This document shows, piece by piece, positions 1 to 10,058 of a DNA stretch of 64,000 nt. The notes under the pieces were generated by a model. The model ran no database searches. It saw only the letters and a list, made by a program, of their open reading frames with translations, and was not told the origin of the DNA. The DNA is from Anoxybacterium sp963668245 (GTDB taxonomy: Bacteria > Bacillota > Clostridia > Peptostreptococcales > Anaerovoracaceae): contig OY764195.2 of NCBI GenBank assembly GCA_963668245.2, positions 496,001-560,000 on the forward strand. The letters run 5' to 3'. Position numbers and translations under genes: made by a program. Position 1 is the stretch's first letter; the number at the start of each line of letters is the position of its first letter.

Positions 1-1258
1 TTTTATCCTTCGTGTAAAGTTTCATTAGTTCTTCTATTTTTTCATCAAGCAACTTGACGTTTTGCTCTTTTCTCAAAAATCGGTTGTTCAGTCTGGATCC
101 CCAAAGACATTGAATTCCTTTTTGCCAGTCCGGGTAAACCTCCTCCTGCCGATCAAGGGTAGCTTCATCTTCCCAACCCCAAGCTCCATCACAATCCCAT
201 GGGATAAAGTACCAATTATTTATTGTTTGCGGACTATATAAGAAAAAATTCTGACTGACGGTGTCATTGTTTCCCATAATAACATTAGAAGCAAGCCATG
301 TTAAATAATTATCCAAATTAAAGTGCTCCTGCATTACATCATCAATATCCATCGAATAATCATTTAAATCTGTGAGCATATCAATTAGCTTCGTGTGGTC
401 TTCGCTCCCTCTTATTTCAAGCCGTTGTTCAAAGAGAGCTTTATCATAACTTTTATCTGTTTTCAATTGAATCGTTTCAGGATACCGATAAAACTCGAAA
501 TTGTTTGCTTTATACAACTGCCCATCACTATCTAATCCATGGGCTTTTAAATACCGTTTATTCACTTGTTCAACATGGGTAAATAGCCCATACTCCAAAA
601 ACTCCCCCTCTTTTCCTTGGGAAATATCTTTGATATGCAGTCGCACAAACTGAGTTCGAAGACTTGGAATATCTGGTATGATTTCATAAAAGTCGTAACT
701 CAATTTGTTACGCACCCTACTTCTATCTGTTGGATGAAAATTTAGATTGAGAACCTTCTGTCCACCCCATAACGCAACTTTGTCCGACAATGTGATTTTA
801 AAAGATTTGTATTTGCTTCTACTTGTAGAATGGCCTCTTGGTTCTAATACTGAATTCGCTGTTTTAGACGTTATATTAGAAAAGTCCAATTTTGGTCCCT
901 TTTCATCACCCAATTGAAAAAAAGCTTCTGCAGCAGGCACTTCAGCTAAATCATAATAGCTATATTTATATGCAAGGATATCTGAAAAATTACTGTATTT
1001 TTCTTGATCGGGAGGAAGAACAGTGATATAAACATCGATTACACTTCCATCTTCATCCGAGGCATAAAGGCTTTGGTTATCCACAATCTGAACCTGTTGA
1101 CTCTGCTCCATCTTTGGTTCTTCATATGGTGGACCTGCAAGCGTCCCCTCCTCTGCATTTGCTCTATAAACCATATCCATTACGATAATTCCCGCACCGA
1201 TTAGCAGAAGCATAACCATTGTAATAATTAATAGGATTTTCCCTCTTTTTCTCAGCAT
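1..1258 (-). CDS. CotH-like protein kinase, partial (C-terminus outside window)
   Basis: This reading frame is open from an ATG at 1258 to the window edge, so the C-terminus is missing. It starts with a membrane anchor (residues about 5-25), followed by an extracytoplasmic domain. Motifs of the CotH family are visible: FHPTDRSRVRNKLSYDF in the first half and FIPWDCDGAWGWEDE later, the latter matching the PWDxD metal-binding segment. CotH proteins are atypical kinases of spore coats and cell-surface proteins, and they also occur beside exopolysaccharide genes. The start lies just after the pelG stop, with AAGGAG 6 nt upstream, so this is probably the last gene of the pel operon. A role in modifying a surface protein or polymer is inference. 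Confidence 0.8.
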   Translation of the reverse strand, partial: MLRKRGKILLIITMVMLLLIGAGIIVMDMVYRANAEEGTLAGPPYEEPKMEQSQQVQIVDNQSLYASDEDGSVIDVYITVLPPDQEKYSNFSDILAYKYSYYDLAEVPAAEAFFQLGDEKGPKLDFSNITSKTANSVLEPRGHSTSRSKYKSFKITLSDKVALWGGQKVLNLNFHPTDRSRVRNKLSYDFYEIIPDIPSLRTQFVRLHIKDISQGKEGEFLEYGLFTHVEQVNKRYLKAHGLDSDGQLYKANNFEFYRYPETIQLKTDKSYDKALFEQRLEIRGSEDHTKLIDMLTDLNDYSMDIDDVMQEHFNLDNYLTWLASNVIMGNNDTVSQNFFLYSPQTINNWYFIPWDCDGAWGWEDEATLDRQEEVYPDWQKGIQCLWGSRLNNRFLRKEQNVKLLDEKIEELMKLYTKDK

Positions 1259-1260
1259 AT

Positions 1261-2718
1261 CTAACTCCTTGTATCTTCTTTTGGCCCAAATGCCAATACC
1301 AATTTTGATATACGCGTAAATAATCCCGAAGGCAACACTTGGCGCAGTGGTTGATTGCAATATGTAAAGTAATCTAAATTCATTAAATAATGGCTTAATC
1401 TTGCATATCCTATAAAAAACGTAACTCCGGTTGACAAGAAAAATCCAAAGCCATCAATTCTTACGCCAAGATGTAACAAAGCATAAGTAAATATTAAATT
1501 TGTAATAAAGAAAGAGAAACTAATTCCTGTCGCTCCATTGATATCATCAAAATAGAGAAGACACATCACACAAATATAAATTGCACTGTATACATAGCAC
1601 CCCAACGAAAGAATACTAAAGATATCTATTGATTCAGAGGTAATACCTAGTCTTGGCAATAAGATTCTCCCTAATAGAATAAATACAATTGTAAAAAAAA
1701 GCTGAATTTCCATGACCCCAGAATATTCCTGATATAAAGTTTTGATCATCGTACTCTTGGCAGTCTCCATTTCTTTCAAGCCACCTCCATGAATAATTTG
1801 ATCATAATAATCCTTATACCGATCATAAAAATTGGTTTCAAAAAATATCACAAAAAATATCATAGCCGGAATAATGGTCAAAAATGCGTAAAACATTGGC
1901 ACATCATAAAAAGGTGCTAACCTAAAATTCTTGGCAATCACAGTAGCATCCTCTGCCATCCAATAAACCATATTTTGAATATAAATGCCGGCATTCATAA
2001 AAAACCCAACCAGTACCAATTTCCCATACCGATCTAGATTCTCAATTGATTTCACGCTAAACCCTCTGTTTATCTGAAAAACATCCCTAATATAGTAAAT
2101 TAATCGTGTTGCAATTACAGAAAAAGTCATAACAATTGCAAACAGATAGTAGTCAGCATTTCGAATCCCCAGCAATGCCATTAAAATTGTAATGAAAACT
2201 CCAACCATTACACCAGAACGATAGATTTGAAATATTTTTTTGTAGTTTTTTATGGCAGTTATTATAATTGCATAAATCCATACAACAATCAGTACCATAA
2301 AAAGACAATATGCAAGAAGAGCAGTTATGAGATTTAAGCTAGAGAAGCTTAGGAAAACAAGCGCTTGCACCGTTCCAACAATTAAGGAAATCAGTAAAGC
2401 AAAGTCAAGGCCATGAAGAATCTCATCAAATCGCTCAATGTACATCATATCGGCGAAAAATCTGGACAAATACATTGCAGCCCCGCCACCAATCAGCAGA
2501 GAAAAAATAAACGTATACTGAATAACCGCAACAAAAACTTGACGTTTTAAATAATCTTCTCCCATCTTTTCTAGCAAAAACTGCATAAAAGTAATCAAAA
2601 AAATGCAAAGCATCATTGGCCCTACAGTTACCACAAAAGAATAGAAAAAAGCTCTTAACCCAGTTAGTATCCCTTTTTCGTTATATAATTTTTTTAATTC
2701 AAATCCAATTCCTGCCAT
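1261..2718 (-). CDS. pelG: PelG, polysaccharide export membrane protein
   Basis: The 485-residue polytopic membrane protein has about twelve hydrophobic segments. It begins with MAGIGFELKKL, the typical N-terminus of PelG, a MATE/flippase-like inner-membrane protein. PelG works with the glycosyltransferase PelF and the PelD/PelE assembly to polymerise and move Pel (a partly deacetylated GalNAc-rich polysaccharide) across the membrane. It lies 6 bp downstream of pelF in the same operon. Length fits the family (about 450-490). Family assignment is firm; the polymer made by this organism is unknown. Confidence 0.93.
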   Translation of the reverse strand: MAGIGFELKKLYNEKGILTGLRAFFYSFVVTVGPMMLCIFLITFMQFLLEKMGEDYLKRQVFVAVIQYTFIFSLLIGGGAAMYLSRFFADMMYIERFDEILHGLDFALLISLIVGTVQALVFLSFSSLNLITALLAYCLFMVLIVVWIYAIIITAIKNYKKIFQIYRSGVMVGVFITILMALLGIRNADYYLFAIVMTFSVIATRLIYYIRDVFQINRGFSVKSIENLDRYGKLVLVGFFMNAGIYIQNMVYWMAEDATVIAKNFRLAPFYDVPMFYAFLTIIPAMIFFVIFFETNFYDRYKDYYDQIIHGGGLKEMETAKSTMIKTLYQEYSGVMEIQLFFTIVFILLGRILLPRLGITSESIDIFSILSLGCYVYSAIYICVMCLLYFDDINGATGISFSFFITNLIFTYALLHLGVRIDGFGFFLSTGVTFFIGYARLSHYLMNLDYFTYCNQPLRQVLPSGLFTRISKLVLAFGPKEDTRS

Positions 2719-2724
2719 AAGCGA

Positions 2725-4152
2725 TCAGTCATTCTCCCCACAAACTTCATCATACAAACTCAGGTATGCCTCAATCATTGCTTCTACTCGAAAATAATGC
2801 TTCACTCGGTTCATTGCTATATCAGCCATTTCTTGGGCCAGCTCTCTGTTGGATGCGATATGCACTATGCCTTTTGCAATACTAACATAATCCATAATCG
2901 GAGTGATGATCCCGCATTTTCCAAGTCGATCACGCTCCCCATAGATTACTTCCTTGCAGCTCCCTACATCAGTTGCAATATTCGGTTTACCACTGGCCAT
3001 CGTCTCAAGCAAAGACAATGGCTGTCCCTCGCTGATGCTAGAAAGAACAAACAAATCTATCTTAGGAATGTAATCTCTTACATCAACTTTGCCGGTAAAA
3101 ATTACGTCTTTCAACTTCAAGTCTTCAGCCAGACCCATACATTCTTGAAAGTACTCCTCATCTTCATCTGTCGGTCCTATTATGATAAATTCTGTTTCTT
3201 CCATCTGTTCTTTCACAAGTGCAAATGCAGAAAGCATGGTTTTAATGTCCTTGATTGGAACAACTCGCACAATAGCTCCGACTGAATATTTTATGCCCTC
3301 CCGTTTTTCCATAGCAAAATTTGCTAGTTTGGAAAACCCTTGATAATCCACTCCATTGGAAATAATACTTATTTTCTCTTCAGCGCAGCCAAGACTTATT
3401 TCAATTTCTTTATTTCGATTGAAAAGGGTTACAACCCGATCTGACGCATCATAGGAACATCGTGACAAGTTATAAAAAAAATTGATCCACATGTCTTTAT
3501 AGTAGTTTTTCATCCATGTTGCTTTGACAATTTCTATTTCCCTCTCTCTTGTATATATCCCATGTTCCGTTATGATGAGGGGCTTTCCATATTTCCTTTT
3601 TGCAAGGGTTCCCACAACTCCCGCATATCCTGTGGAAGGAGCGTGATATAGGTCAGCTTCTGGAACATCATGCTTCAAGATATGAAATAAGGGTAATAGC
3701 AACGAACGCATTGTCCAAAAAAATTCTGTAAAGGGTGTTTGAGAATACGATTCAACATACGCTTGATAAACAATGTCAAAAAAATCTTTGGACAACAAAA
3801 AATCCTGAACCGCTTTTATCTTTTTGCTCTCAAAAAGTTGAAAGAGTTGTTCCCAATCAAAGTTGTTCCCTAGTATTAAATCTTTGATTGTTTCTTTTTG
3901 TGGTGTCGTAAATTTTAAATTACTTCGCTTTACGACTGCTTCGTCTTTCCATGAATCTAAAAATACCTCTACAACTTCCGAGACATTATCTGGAAGTGTG
4001 TATTTAAAATTCCCCTTATAGTGGCTCTCTGGTGCTATGGCGTAGATGACGAACTCATGCTCGTTCATCCGATTGACAAGTGTACTCACCCAACTAGAAA
4101 CACCACCCGTAATATAGGGGTAACTGCCCTCTGCAATAATACAAACTTTCAT
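2725..4152 (-). CDS. pelF: PelF, GT4-family glycosyltransferase of Pel synthesis
   Basis: This is a cytoplasmic GT-B glycosyltransferase of about 475 residues. The N-terminus contains EGSYPYITGGVSSWV, the PelF hallmark. The C-terminal Rossmann half carries SEGQPLSLLETMASGKP, which holds the E-x7-E nucleotide-sugar motif of GT4 enzymes. In known systems PelF uses a UDP-activated hexosamine and forms the synthase complex with PelD, PelE and PelG. I place the start at the ATG at 4152 (AAGGA 6 nt upstream) and not at the in-frame TTG two codons earlier. It follows the deacetylase gene after 2 bp. Confidence 0.93.
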   Translation of the reverse strand: MKVCIIAEGSYPYITGGVSSWVSTLVNRMNEHEFVIYAIAPESHYKGNFKYTLPDNVSEVVEVFLDSWKDEAVVKRSNLKFTTPQKETIKDLILGNNFDWEQLFQLFESKKIKAVQDFLLSKDFFDIVYQAYVESYSQTPFTEFFWTMRSLLLPLFHILKHDVPEADLYHAPSTGYAGVVGTLAKRKYGKPLIITEHGIYTREREIEIVKATWMKNYYKDMWINFFYNLSRCSYDASDRVVTLFNRNKEIEISLGCAEEKISIISNGVDYQGFSKLANFAMEKREGIKYSVGAIVRVVPIKDIKTMLSAFALVKEQMEETEFIIIGPTDEDEEYFQECMGLAEDLKLKDVIFTGKVDVRDYIPKIDLFVLSSISEGQPLSLLETMASGKPNIATDVGSCKEVIYGERDRLGKCGIITPIMDYVSIAKGIVHIASNRELAQEMADIAMNRVKHYFRVEAMIEAYLSLYDEVCGEND

Positions 4153-4154
4153 AT

Positions 4155-5978
4155 TCAATCCTTTTCAAATGCCACAGCGAATTTTTCACTTTCAAATTTG
4201 ATATAGTAATCATTCTCTCCGATTTTATCTACAGTGCAATTCTCATGGCTTGCAATTGGATATTCAGAATGTAAAAACATATCCATCGGAAAAGAAGTTG
4301 CGTTTGTAACCACCTCTATCCCTTGAGGCTTATAGTTAACCGTATAGTCCAACCCAACATACCTTGCCACCTTTTCAGCTGCCTTTGATCCAGTATCTGC
4401 CTCAATAAATGGATAGTGTGAGTCGAGAAGTTTTGCAAATGCTTGATAACTCTCCAACTGTTCTGGCCAAGACTTCCCTTCATTTCTCTCAGGATCCATA
4501 AAATCATCTGGATGAATAAAGTGTTGGATTGCGCCAAATGCAAGGATTCCATTTACGACAGCCAGCCTATTCCCTCCACCAAAAAAGTAACCCGCAGAAA
4601 AACGCGGCAGATTAATAATCTGGTTCGGTGTATATGTAAAGTCCTGACTATAGGACAATCCTTCATAATCTTCATAGTAAACTGAAGCCACGGCACTTAT
4701 TTCAGGAAAAACTGTTTTCAACGCCTTCACTCCATTTTCATCCATGACATTGGAAGGGGGCACATAGACTCGGATTTCATAATCTGGAAAGGTTCTGTCT
4801 AGTTTGGCTCGTACTTCTTTCAGTGATTCAATCATATCACGTTCATTTTTCCATTTATGATACCCAAGTTCATCGGCTTTCCAATAGTCCATTGTGAGGG
4901 ACTGATGATTGTAGCCGTGTAATCCCAGTTCCCCACCGCTTCGAATCAGTTCTCTTCCTAATGCCACAAATTCTGTATCTGGGATTTCACCTGGGGCATT
5001 GGAAAACGGACCTTTTGTCTTGTTGTTATACGTATCAATCATAACACCAGTGTATTTGATGTCATATTTGGTCGCTACTTTGAGCATTTCTGGCCACCAA
5101 ACATCGAAATAGAATTCTTTGATGGTTTTATTATATAATTTCTTTATCTCAGGATAATATCGGTTGGTCATCGGTGCTGGGAAGTCATCTAACCAAATCA
5201 CTTTGCTATTGATGATTGGATAAATAAAATCTTCATTCATTAATGCCATCATTCTAGTAATAAAGCCAGTCATTATTTTATCCTGTAACATCGTTCCATT
5301 GAAACAGATGCATCGACCATCATTCACATCTTTAGCCCAAAGGAGCGGTATATTATCATCTGATTTCATGTAGACCTGACAGTTTCCATCTAATGTCAAC
5401 GGCATTGAAAAGTTTTTTACCGCAATATCCTGAATCGCATCTGCTTTGTACCCTGGAACAAGTTTTTCGTCAAATGATATTCCTTCTGTAAATTGATTTA
5501 TGCCCGAATCTACAATCCCCAGATCCTGATAATGCGAGATTGCTCCATTGTTTTGATCCATAGTTTGTAGAAAGGCAACTTTTCCTCCGTTTTCCAAGTA
5601 GGAAAACAAATCCCCCAGGTTTGTAATTTTCTCTAGGTTCTCTACCGTTACGATGCAGGCTCGCTGTTGGCAAAATACTTCTTTTGCGATTGCAACATCT
5701 TCTAGTTCATATTGTTTTTTCAATTGCTTCATAACCCGTTCTATGTTTTTTAGGACTTTCTCGCTCACTTCATCAGATGAATCATAAATAACCAGAAAGC
5801 TGTCATCAGAGGCAAACCGTTCTGACAAAAAATGAGTTTCTACCATGTCAGCTGTAATTTTAACATTTGTATTCGTGATGTTTGAAGCAAATTGGCTGTC
5901 TAGCCTGATAAACTGGAACGCAAATGCCAAGACAATTACTAGGCTCACGATGATTTTAATATTCCTTCTCTTATCCAT
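4155..5978 (-). CDS. pelA: PelA-type polysaccharide deacetylase (membrane-anchored)
   Basis: The 607-residue protein has an N-terminal signal anchor (hydrophobic residues about 8-24). A Rossmann-like region follows, then a polysaccharide-deacetylase domain with KVIWLDDFPAPM (catalytic and metal Asp) and GLHGYNHQSL (HxxxH-like metal ligands). In Gram-positive pel operons this position is taken by a shortened PelA that keeps the deacetylase domain but lacks the separate glycoside-hydrolase domain, and that layout fits here. It should act outside the membrane, removing acetyl groups from Pel. The start codon overlaps the pelE stop (TAATG), so the two genes are probably translationally coupled. 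Specificity is inferred from context. Confidence 0.8.
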   Translation of the reverse strand: MDKRRNIKIIVSLVIVLAFAFQFIRLDSQFASNITNTNVKITADMVETHFLSERFASDDSFLVIYDSSDEVSEKVLKNIERVMKQLKKQYELEDVAIAKEVFCQQRACIVTVENLEKITNLGDLFSYLENGGKVAFLQTMDQNNGAISHYQDLGIVDSGINQFTEGISFDEKLVPGYKADAIQDIAVKNFSMPLTLDGNCQVYMKSDDNIPLLWAKDVNDGRCICFNGTMLQDKIMTGFITRMMALMNEDFIYPIINSKVIWLDDFPAPMTNRYYPEIKKLYNKTIKEFYFDVWWPEMLKVATKYDIKYTGVMIDTYNNKTKGPFSNAPGEIPDTEFVALGRELIRSGGELGLHGYNHQSLTMDYWKADELGYHKWKNERDMIESLKEVRAKLDRTFPDYEIRVYVPPSNVMDENGVKALKTVFPEISAVASVYYEDYEGLSYSQDFTYTPNQIINLPRFSAGYFFGGGNRLAVVNGILAFGAIQHFIHPDDFMDPERNEGKSWPEQLESYQAFAKLLDSHYPFIEADTGSKAAEKVARYVGLDYTVNYKPQGIEVVTNATSFPMDMFLHSEYPIASHENCTVDKIGENDYYIKFESEKFAVAFEKD

Positions 5979-6892
5979 TATCTCTCCTGATTTCGCTGAC
6001 GTTCAGACCAAAACTTCACAATTTCATTTCCGTATCTAGTTAGGTTCACATGGGAATTAGAAATAGCTACAAGCACACTCTGTATTCCCTGAAAATTATT
6101 TGTTAAATAATAATATTTCATCATCAATAGGTGAGGCGCCTCGCTTTCCGGATAGTATTCCCGATATTTCTCAATCCAAAAAACGATGTCGCTATAGTCC
6201 CGAATCGCAAAATCGGTTTCTATTTTATCCCGAAATAAGGTTTCAGAATAATAATTCCCTAGGATTAATTCTCCTATTAGTTTAGAAAATAACCGTCCAT
6301 ATCGGCTCTGATTTATATCATCGAGCAACCCACTTTTATAATATCTTCCAACTAACTCAGCATATCGAGCTAGATTCTCCTTATCCTCTTTATTTTTTTC
6401 ATACTCTGCGGATGATTTTTGAATCAAAGTTTGGAGTTTTCTATTTATTTCCATGACGATGGATGCGGCGTAGTGAGAAGTTTCCATGTCACTATCTGCC
6501 ATGGCTAGTTTCAAAAAACTGATGTAATCATATGCCTCTTCTTTGGCTGTATCCATGATCAATCTTCTTTTTACCGCATTATTATTCAGCAGCAACGCTT
6601 CCTCCACTGGCACCAGGTTTATTTCTTTATCAATTTCCACATTTCTCTCATACCGAATATCATTCTTGATATCCTCACTATTGTGGTCAAACACGTCTGC
6701 CAAATCTCCTTCTCCCTCCTTTTTCGGAAACAGAAATCCTAGATATGGTATTACCAGTCCAACAACTGGAATAAATGCAGTTATTGTCATTTTTTCAAAA
6801 GGAAATGGTTGGTTGTTGCTGCGTGAATTTAATCCTTGTAGTGCAGCCACTGATAATTGTAGCAACAAAATGCAAAGTAAGATCTCACTCAT
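5978..6892 (-). CDS. pelE: PelE, membrane/TPR-like scaffold of the Pel synthase
   Basis: The protein is about 304 residues from the ATG at 6892. One hydrophobic segment lies at the N-terminus and another near residues 25-60, followed by a long charged helical region resembling the TPR part of PelE. PelE binds PelD and helps activate PelF. The ORF can be extended to a TTG at 6913, but the ATG has the better ribosome site (AGGT) and overlaps the end of the upstream gene by only a few bases. The assignment rests mostly on position between pelD and pelA plus topology, since PelE sequences diverge quickly. Confidence 0.75.
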   Translation of the reverse strand: MSEILLCILLLQLSVAALQGLNSRSNNQPFPFEKMTITAFIPVVGLVIPYLGFLFPKKEGEGDLADVFDHNSEDIKNDIRYERNVEIDKEINLVPVEEALLLNNNAVKRRLIMDTAKEEAYDYISFLKLAMADSDMETSHYAASIVMEINRKLQTLIQKSSAEYEKNKEDKENLARYAELVGRYYKSGLLDDINQSRYGRLFSKLIGELILGNYYSETLFRDKIETDFAIRDYSDIVFWIEKYREYYPESEAPHLLMMKYYYLTNNFQGIQSVLVAISNSHVNLTRYGNEIVKFWSERQRNQER

Positions 6893-9110
6893 ATTCAGAT
6901 ACCTGCAGTTCAATTTCCGATTCTAATCCAAGTTTTCCAATTCGATTCACTACAAACTTTGCCTCTTCTTGTGTTGTGTTCCCAAGAACTAAAAGTAAAT
7001 CAGAATCTACACTCATCCCCATAAAATCAGTATCTCGAATAATACCAGCTATTTTTTCAGCTGCATTCTTAGCCTGCATACTTTTTGCAATTATTTTTAA
7101 TATCGTATAGTTTATTTGATATTTACTTTCTAATGTACGCTTGCTTTTCAACATCTCTTGGAACAGTTCAGGGCGATATATGTGAGTTCCTGGAATGTAT
7201 TTTTCATTTTCAACCGCAAGGTCATAGGCGTATGCTTTTGAAAGGGCGCTTGAAATCAAATTGGTAATAATTCTAAAATAGTTTTGATAGGAAAGGGTTA
7301 ATCGTTCAAAAATCGTGTTATAAATTAAAATACTCCCGACTGGCTCGTTATTTTCAAGCACCGGCATAGCAAGCAACGGTCTCCCATCATCAAGATCTTT
7401 CGAAACATAAAGGTTTTTATGCAAAATTGTACTTAGGATCTCAGGATTTTCTTCGATTCTAATGGATTTAGAAAGCGTTGCATTCAGGTTAGGAGAGCAA
7501 GCCATCAGCCTTGCAAATTTGCTATTCTCATTGAACCGGAAAATAGCAACGCCTTGAGCTTTCATTAGCTTTTCTAAAACAGTAATAGCTCGTACAAAAA
7601 CTTCTTCAGGTCTTAAGGAGTCTAGGTCTTGAATGATCGAAATGATTTTACCCAAACTATCTTCAGAATTTTTAATCTGGTTTTGCAGCTCATCTCTCAC
7701 TGTCTTCATGTCATTATATAGTCCAGATAAAAAATCAATTTTCTGGTTCTGTATCTCTATCTTTTCCCTTTGCTCTTCATTGGTCCTCACAACACTATCC
7801 TTAACATAGCCAATTGTAAAACTCAAAAAAACATAGTATGCCAGCGTAATAAATATATCCGTGCTATAAATCATTGTCATTGGATCTCTACCGTTTGCAA
7901 CAAATGATACCACTGTCGACACCACGCTAAGTGCAAAAGAAACGATACCTTGCCTAGAACCATATATCGCTGTAAAAATAACGATTAATCCCAAATTTAA
8001 GTCCACTGGCAACGTGACATACATCTTTGCATTGTATATCGAAAAAGCCATTAGCAATAAATACGCAATCATATTCTCTGCGTATGGCATCCACTTTTTT
8101 CTGTTAGATTGAAAAACGAATAAATCTAGAAAACCTCTCCTTTTCTTCTTTTTGTTTTTAGAGGAATGCAATACCGCTGAATCTGCTTTCTTTGCATTCA
8201 AATAATAGTCATACGCTCTGTCGAGACCTTCTTCCACCACAGTACCCGGAATCCAATCATAGGTTCGAACTGCCAATGCATTACTTAAACAAGAATTACT
8301 AATTTCTCCAATAGGGCTTTCTACATGATTTATTTCGGAGAAAGAGCCATATTTCTCCATAATATTAGCCAAGTAATTAATTGAGATTGCCCTGCCAGAA
8401 CTCAAATTCAAAACGCCGGTAAAGCTGACATTGGCTGACTTATAAACTGCGTTCGCTACATCTTCAACATATATAAAATCTCTAAGTTGGCTGCCCTCTC
8501 CAAATATCTCGATTGGTTCCTCATTCATGATGCGGTTCAGATAAACTGCAATCACGCCGCCCCCTTCTGGGTTCTGCCGCGGCCCATAAACATTTGATAT
8601 TCGAAAACAAACTGTTTCAAGATGAAACAATTCTTCCCATTTGCTGCAATAATATTCTCCCATCAGCTTATTGACTGCCGCAACCGTTACCGGATTTGTT
8701 TCCGAAGCCTCCGTGCTAGGAAAATCTCTATTATTTCCATACACTGACGCTGATGAAGCAAAAATGAATTTTTTCACATCATATTTTACAGAAAGAGATA
8801 GCATATTGATTAGACCAAGAATATTGGTTTCCGTGCTGCTATAGCATGACGCTTTCGTTCGAAAGCAAGTTTCATCCGTTTCCGCCGCCATATGGATTAC
8901 CAAGTCAAAAGGATTACTTTTGAACACTTCTTCACATCGAGGATCTTCAACATCAAGTTCGTAGAACCTATGACGATGTACGAAATTTTCTTTTTTCCCA
9001 CGAATCATATTGTCTATAATAAAAATGTCATACCCTTCACGGTGAAATTTGTCTGCAATATGGGAACCAATAAATCCAAGTCCCCCTGTAATTAAAACTT
9101 TCATATTCAT
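6885..9110 (-). CDS. pelD: SDR-epimerase / PelD fusion, c-di-GMP receptor of Pel synthesis
   Basis: This 741-residue fusion has three parts. Residues 1-310 are an extended SDR epimerase fold with TGGLGFIG at the nucleotide-binding turn and ASSASVYG in the active-site strand. The catalytic YxxxK tyrosine is replaced by alanine (A144, with K148 kept; the DNA reads GTT GCG GCA GTC AAT AAG), so the domain is probably inactive. Residues about 335-440 are four membrane helices. The rest is a GAF domain and a degenerate GGDEF domain. The c-di-GMP I-site RxxD is kept (R692-D695, RDTD), while the GGDEF signature is lost. This is the known architecture of PelD, which activates Pel polymerisation when c-di-GMP binds. 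No clear ribosome site precedes the ATG. Confidence 0.88.
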   Translation of the reverse strand: MNMKVLITGGLGFIGSHIADKFHREGYDIFIIDNMIRGKKENFVHRHRFYELDVEDPRCEEVFKSNPFDLVIHMAAETDETCFRTKASCYSSTETNILGLINMLSLSVKYDVKKFIFASSASVYGNNRDFPSTEASETNPVTVAAVNKLMGEYYCSKWEELFHLETVCFRISNVYGPRQNPEGGGVIAVYLNRIMNEEPIEIFGEGSQLRDFIYVEDVANAVYKSANVSFTGVLNLSSGRAISINYLANIMEKYGSFSEINHVESPIGEISNSCLSNALAVRTYDWIPGTVVEEGLDRAYDYYLNAKKADSAVLHSSKNKKKKRRGFLDLFVFQSNRKKWMPYAENMIAYLLLMAFSIYNAKMYVTLPVDLNLGLIVIFTAIYGSRQGIVSFALSVVSTVVSFVANGRDPMTMIYSTDIFITLAYYVFLSFTIGYVKDSVVRTNEEQREKIEIQNQKIDFLSGLYNDMKTVRDELQNQIKNSEDSLGKIISIIQDLDSLRPEEVFVRAITVLEKLMKAQGVAIFRFNENSKFARLMACSPNLNATLSKSIRIEENPEILSTILHKNLYVSKDLDDGRPLLAMPVLENNEPVGSILIYNTIFERLTLSYQNYFRIITNLISSALSKAYAYDLAVENEKYIPGTHIYRPELFQEMLKSKRTLESKYQINYTILKIIAKSMQAKNAAEKIAGIIRDTDFMGMSVDSDLLLVLGNTTQEEAKFVVNRIGKLGLESEIELQVSEYE

Positions 9111-9168
9111 AACAATAATTTATCGTGCAAAGTTTCTTTTCCTAGGTATGGAATTGGATGCTGATAAA

Positions 9169-10005
9169 TTAACCCTTCCTAATTAGTTGAAATGGAACTG
9201 ATTCACCCTTCAAGTCACATGAATCTGCCTCTGACTCGGTAGGAGTTTTCAAAAATGCTTTATTGGAAAGCAAACCTAATTCATCAGAAAAAAGAGTTAA
9301 TACCTCTTCAGTTTTCATGCGAAAGTCTTCTATTTGCCTTTTATACTGCTGCAGTTTCTTGCTTTCAACCTCATACTGAATCATCAGTTCTTTGTCCATT
9401 TCCGCAGCTTTTTCTTGTGCTCGAAGGATGGCATTTCCAATTAAGGCTCTCTCACTCTCAATCAATGCTTCTTTATCTCGTAGTGTGGTCTCATTTTCGT
9501 TGTAATCTTTTAACTTGGTTTCTAGCTCCTTCAGGCGCGCCTCTTTTTCCTGAAAAGATTTTATGTGCATTCTGAGATTTTCCCTCTCTATGCGAATCGC
9601 TTCTTTTTGCTTTTTCTCTTGGTCCAGTTCTCCTCGTAAGAGTTCTATTTCATCAACAAACTCAGGGGATATCAGAATACCCTTCTTCTCGTTTTGTTCT
9701 TTTTCCATTCGCTGGGTTTCAAGTTCTTGAATTTTTAAGCTTAGTAGTTCTACCTTTATACTTTTTTCTTCTAAATCATTCAATGCATTGTTTAAATCCT
9801 GCTGCACTAAGAGAAGCTTTTCCTCTACTGTTTTTAGCCTTTGAGCAGTTGCTTCCATCTCCAAAACCTTCTTTTGCAACTCCTGAATGCTCTCATCCTT
9901 TGCTTTTGCAATTCTACGATTGTCATCAATCAGGCTCTCAATGTATTGATGGACATCATCTTTATTGTAACCAAATATCTTTTGTCTGAATTCTCCGTTT
10001 TCCAT
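9169..10005 (-). CDS. DivIVA-like coiled-coil protein
   Basis: The protein is about 278 residues from the ATG at 10005, which has GGGAGG 7 nt upstream; an in-frame ATG at 10038 lacks a ribosome site. The N-terminus contains IFGYNKDDVHQYIESL, like the membrane-binding start of DivIVA/GpsB proteins. Then comes a coiled coil of about 220 residues rich in E, K, L and Q. DivIVA proteins mark curved membranes and poles and recruit partners. It is the first gene after the extended -10 promoter at 10059, upstream of pelD, so it may position the Pel machinery. That role is inference. Confidence 0.7.
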   Translation of the reverse strand: MENGEFRQKIFGYNKDDVHQYIESLIDDNRRIAKAKDESIQELQKKVLEMEATAQRLKTVEEKLLLVQQDLNNALNDLEEKSIKVELLSLKIQELETQRMEKEQNEKKGILISPEFVDEIELLRGELDQEKKQKEAIRIERENLRMHIKSFQEKEARLKELETKLKDYNENETTLRDKEALIESERALIGNAILRAQEKAAEMDKELMIQYEVESKKLQQYKRQIEDFRMKTEEVLTLFSDELGLLSNKAFLKTPTESEADSCDLKGESVPFQLIRKG

Positions 10006-10058
10006 AAGAAGCCTCCCCCCCAATTTCACAGGACCCATCGTTCAATTTATATATGTGT

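Noticed and set aside
2797..3285. Plus-strand 162-codon ORF inside pelF
   Set aside because: It is antisense to a clear glycosyltransferase, has no ribosome site and encodes low-complexity Cys/His-rich sequence typical of a shadow frame.
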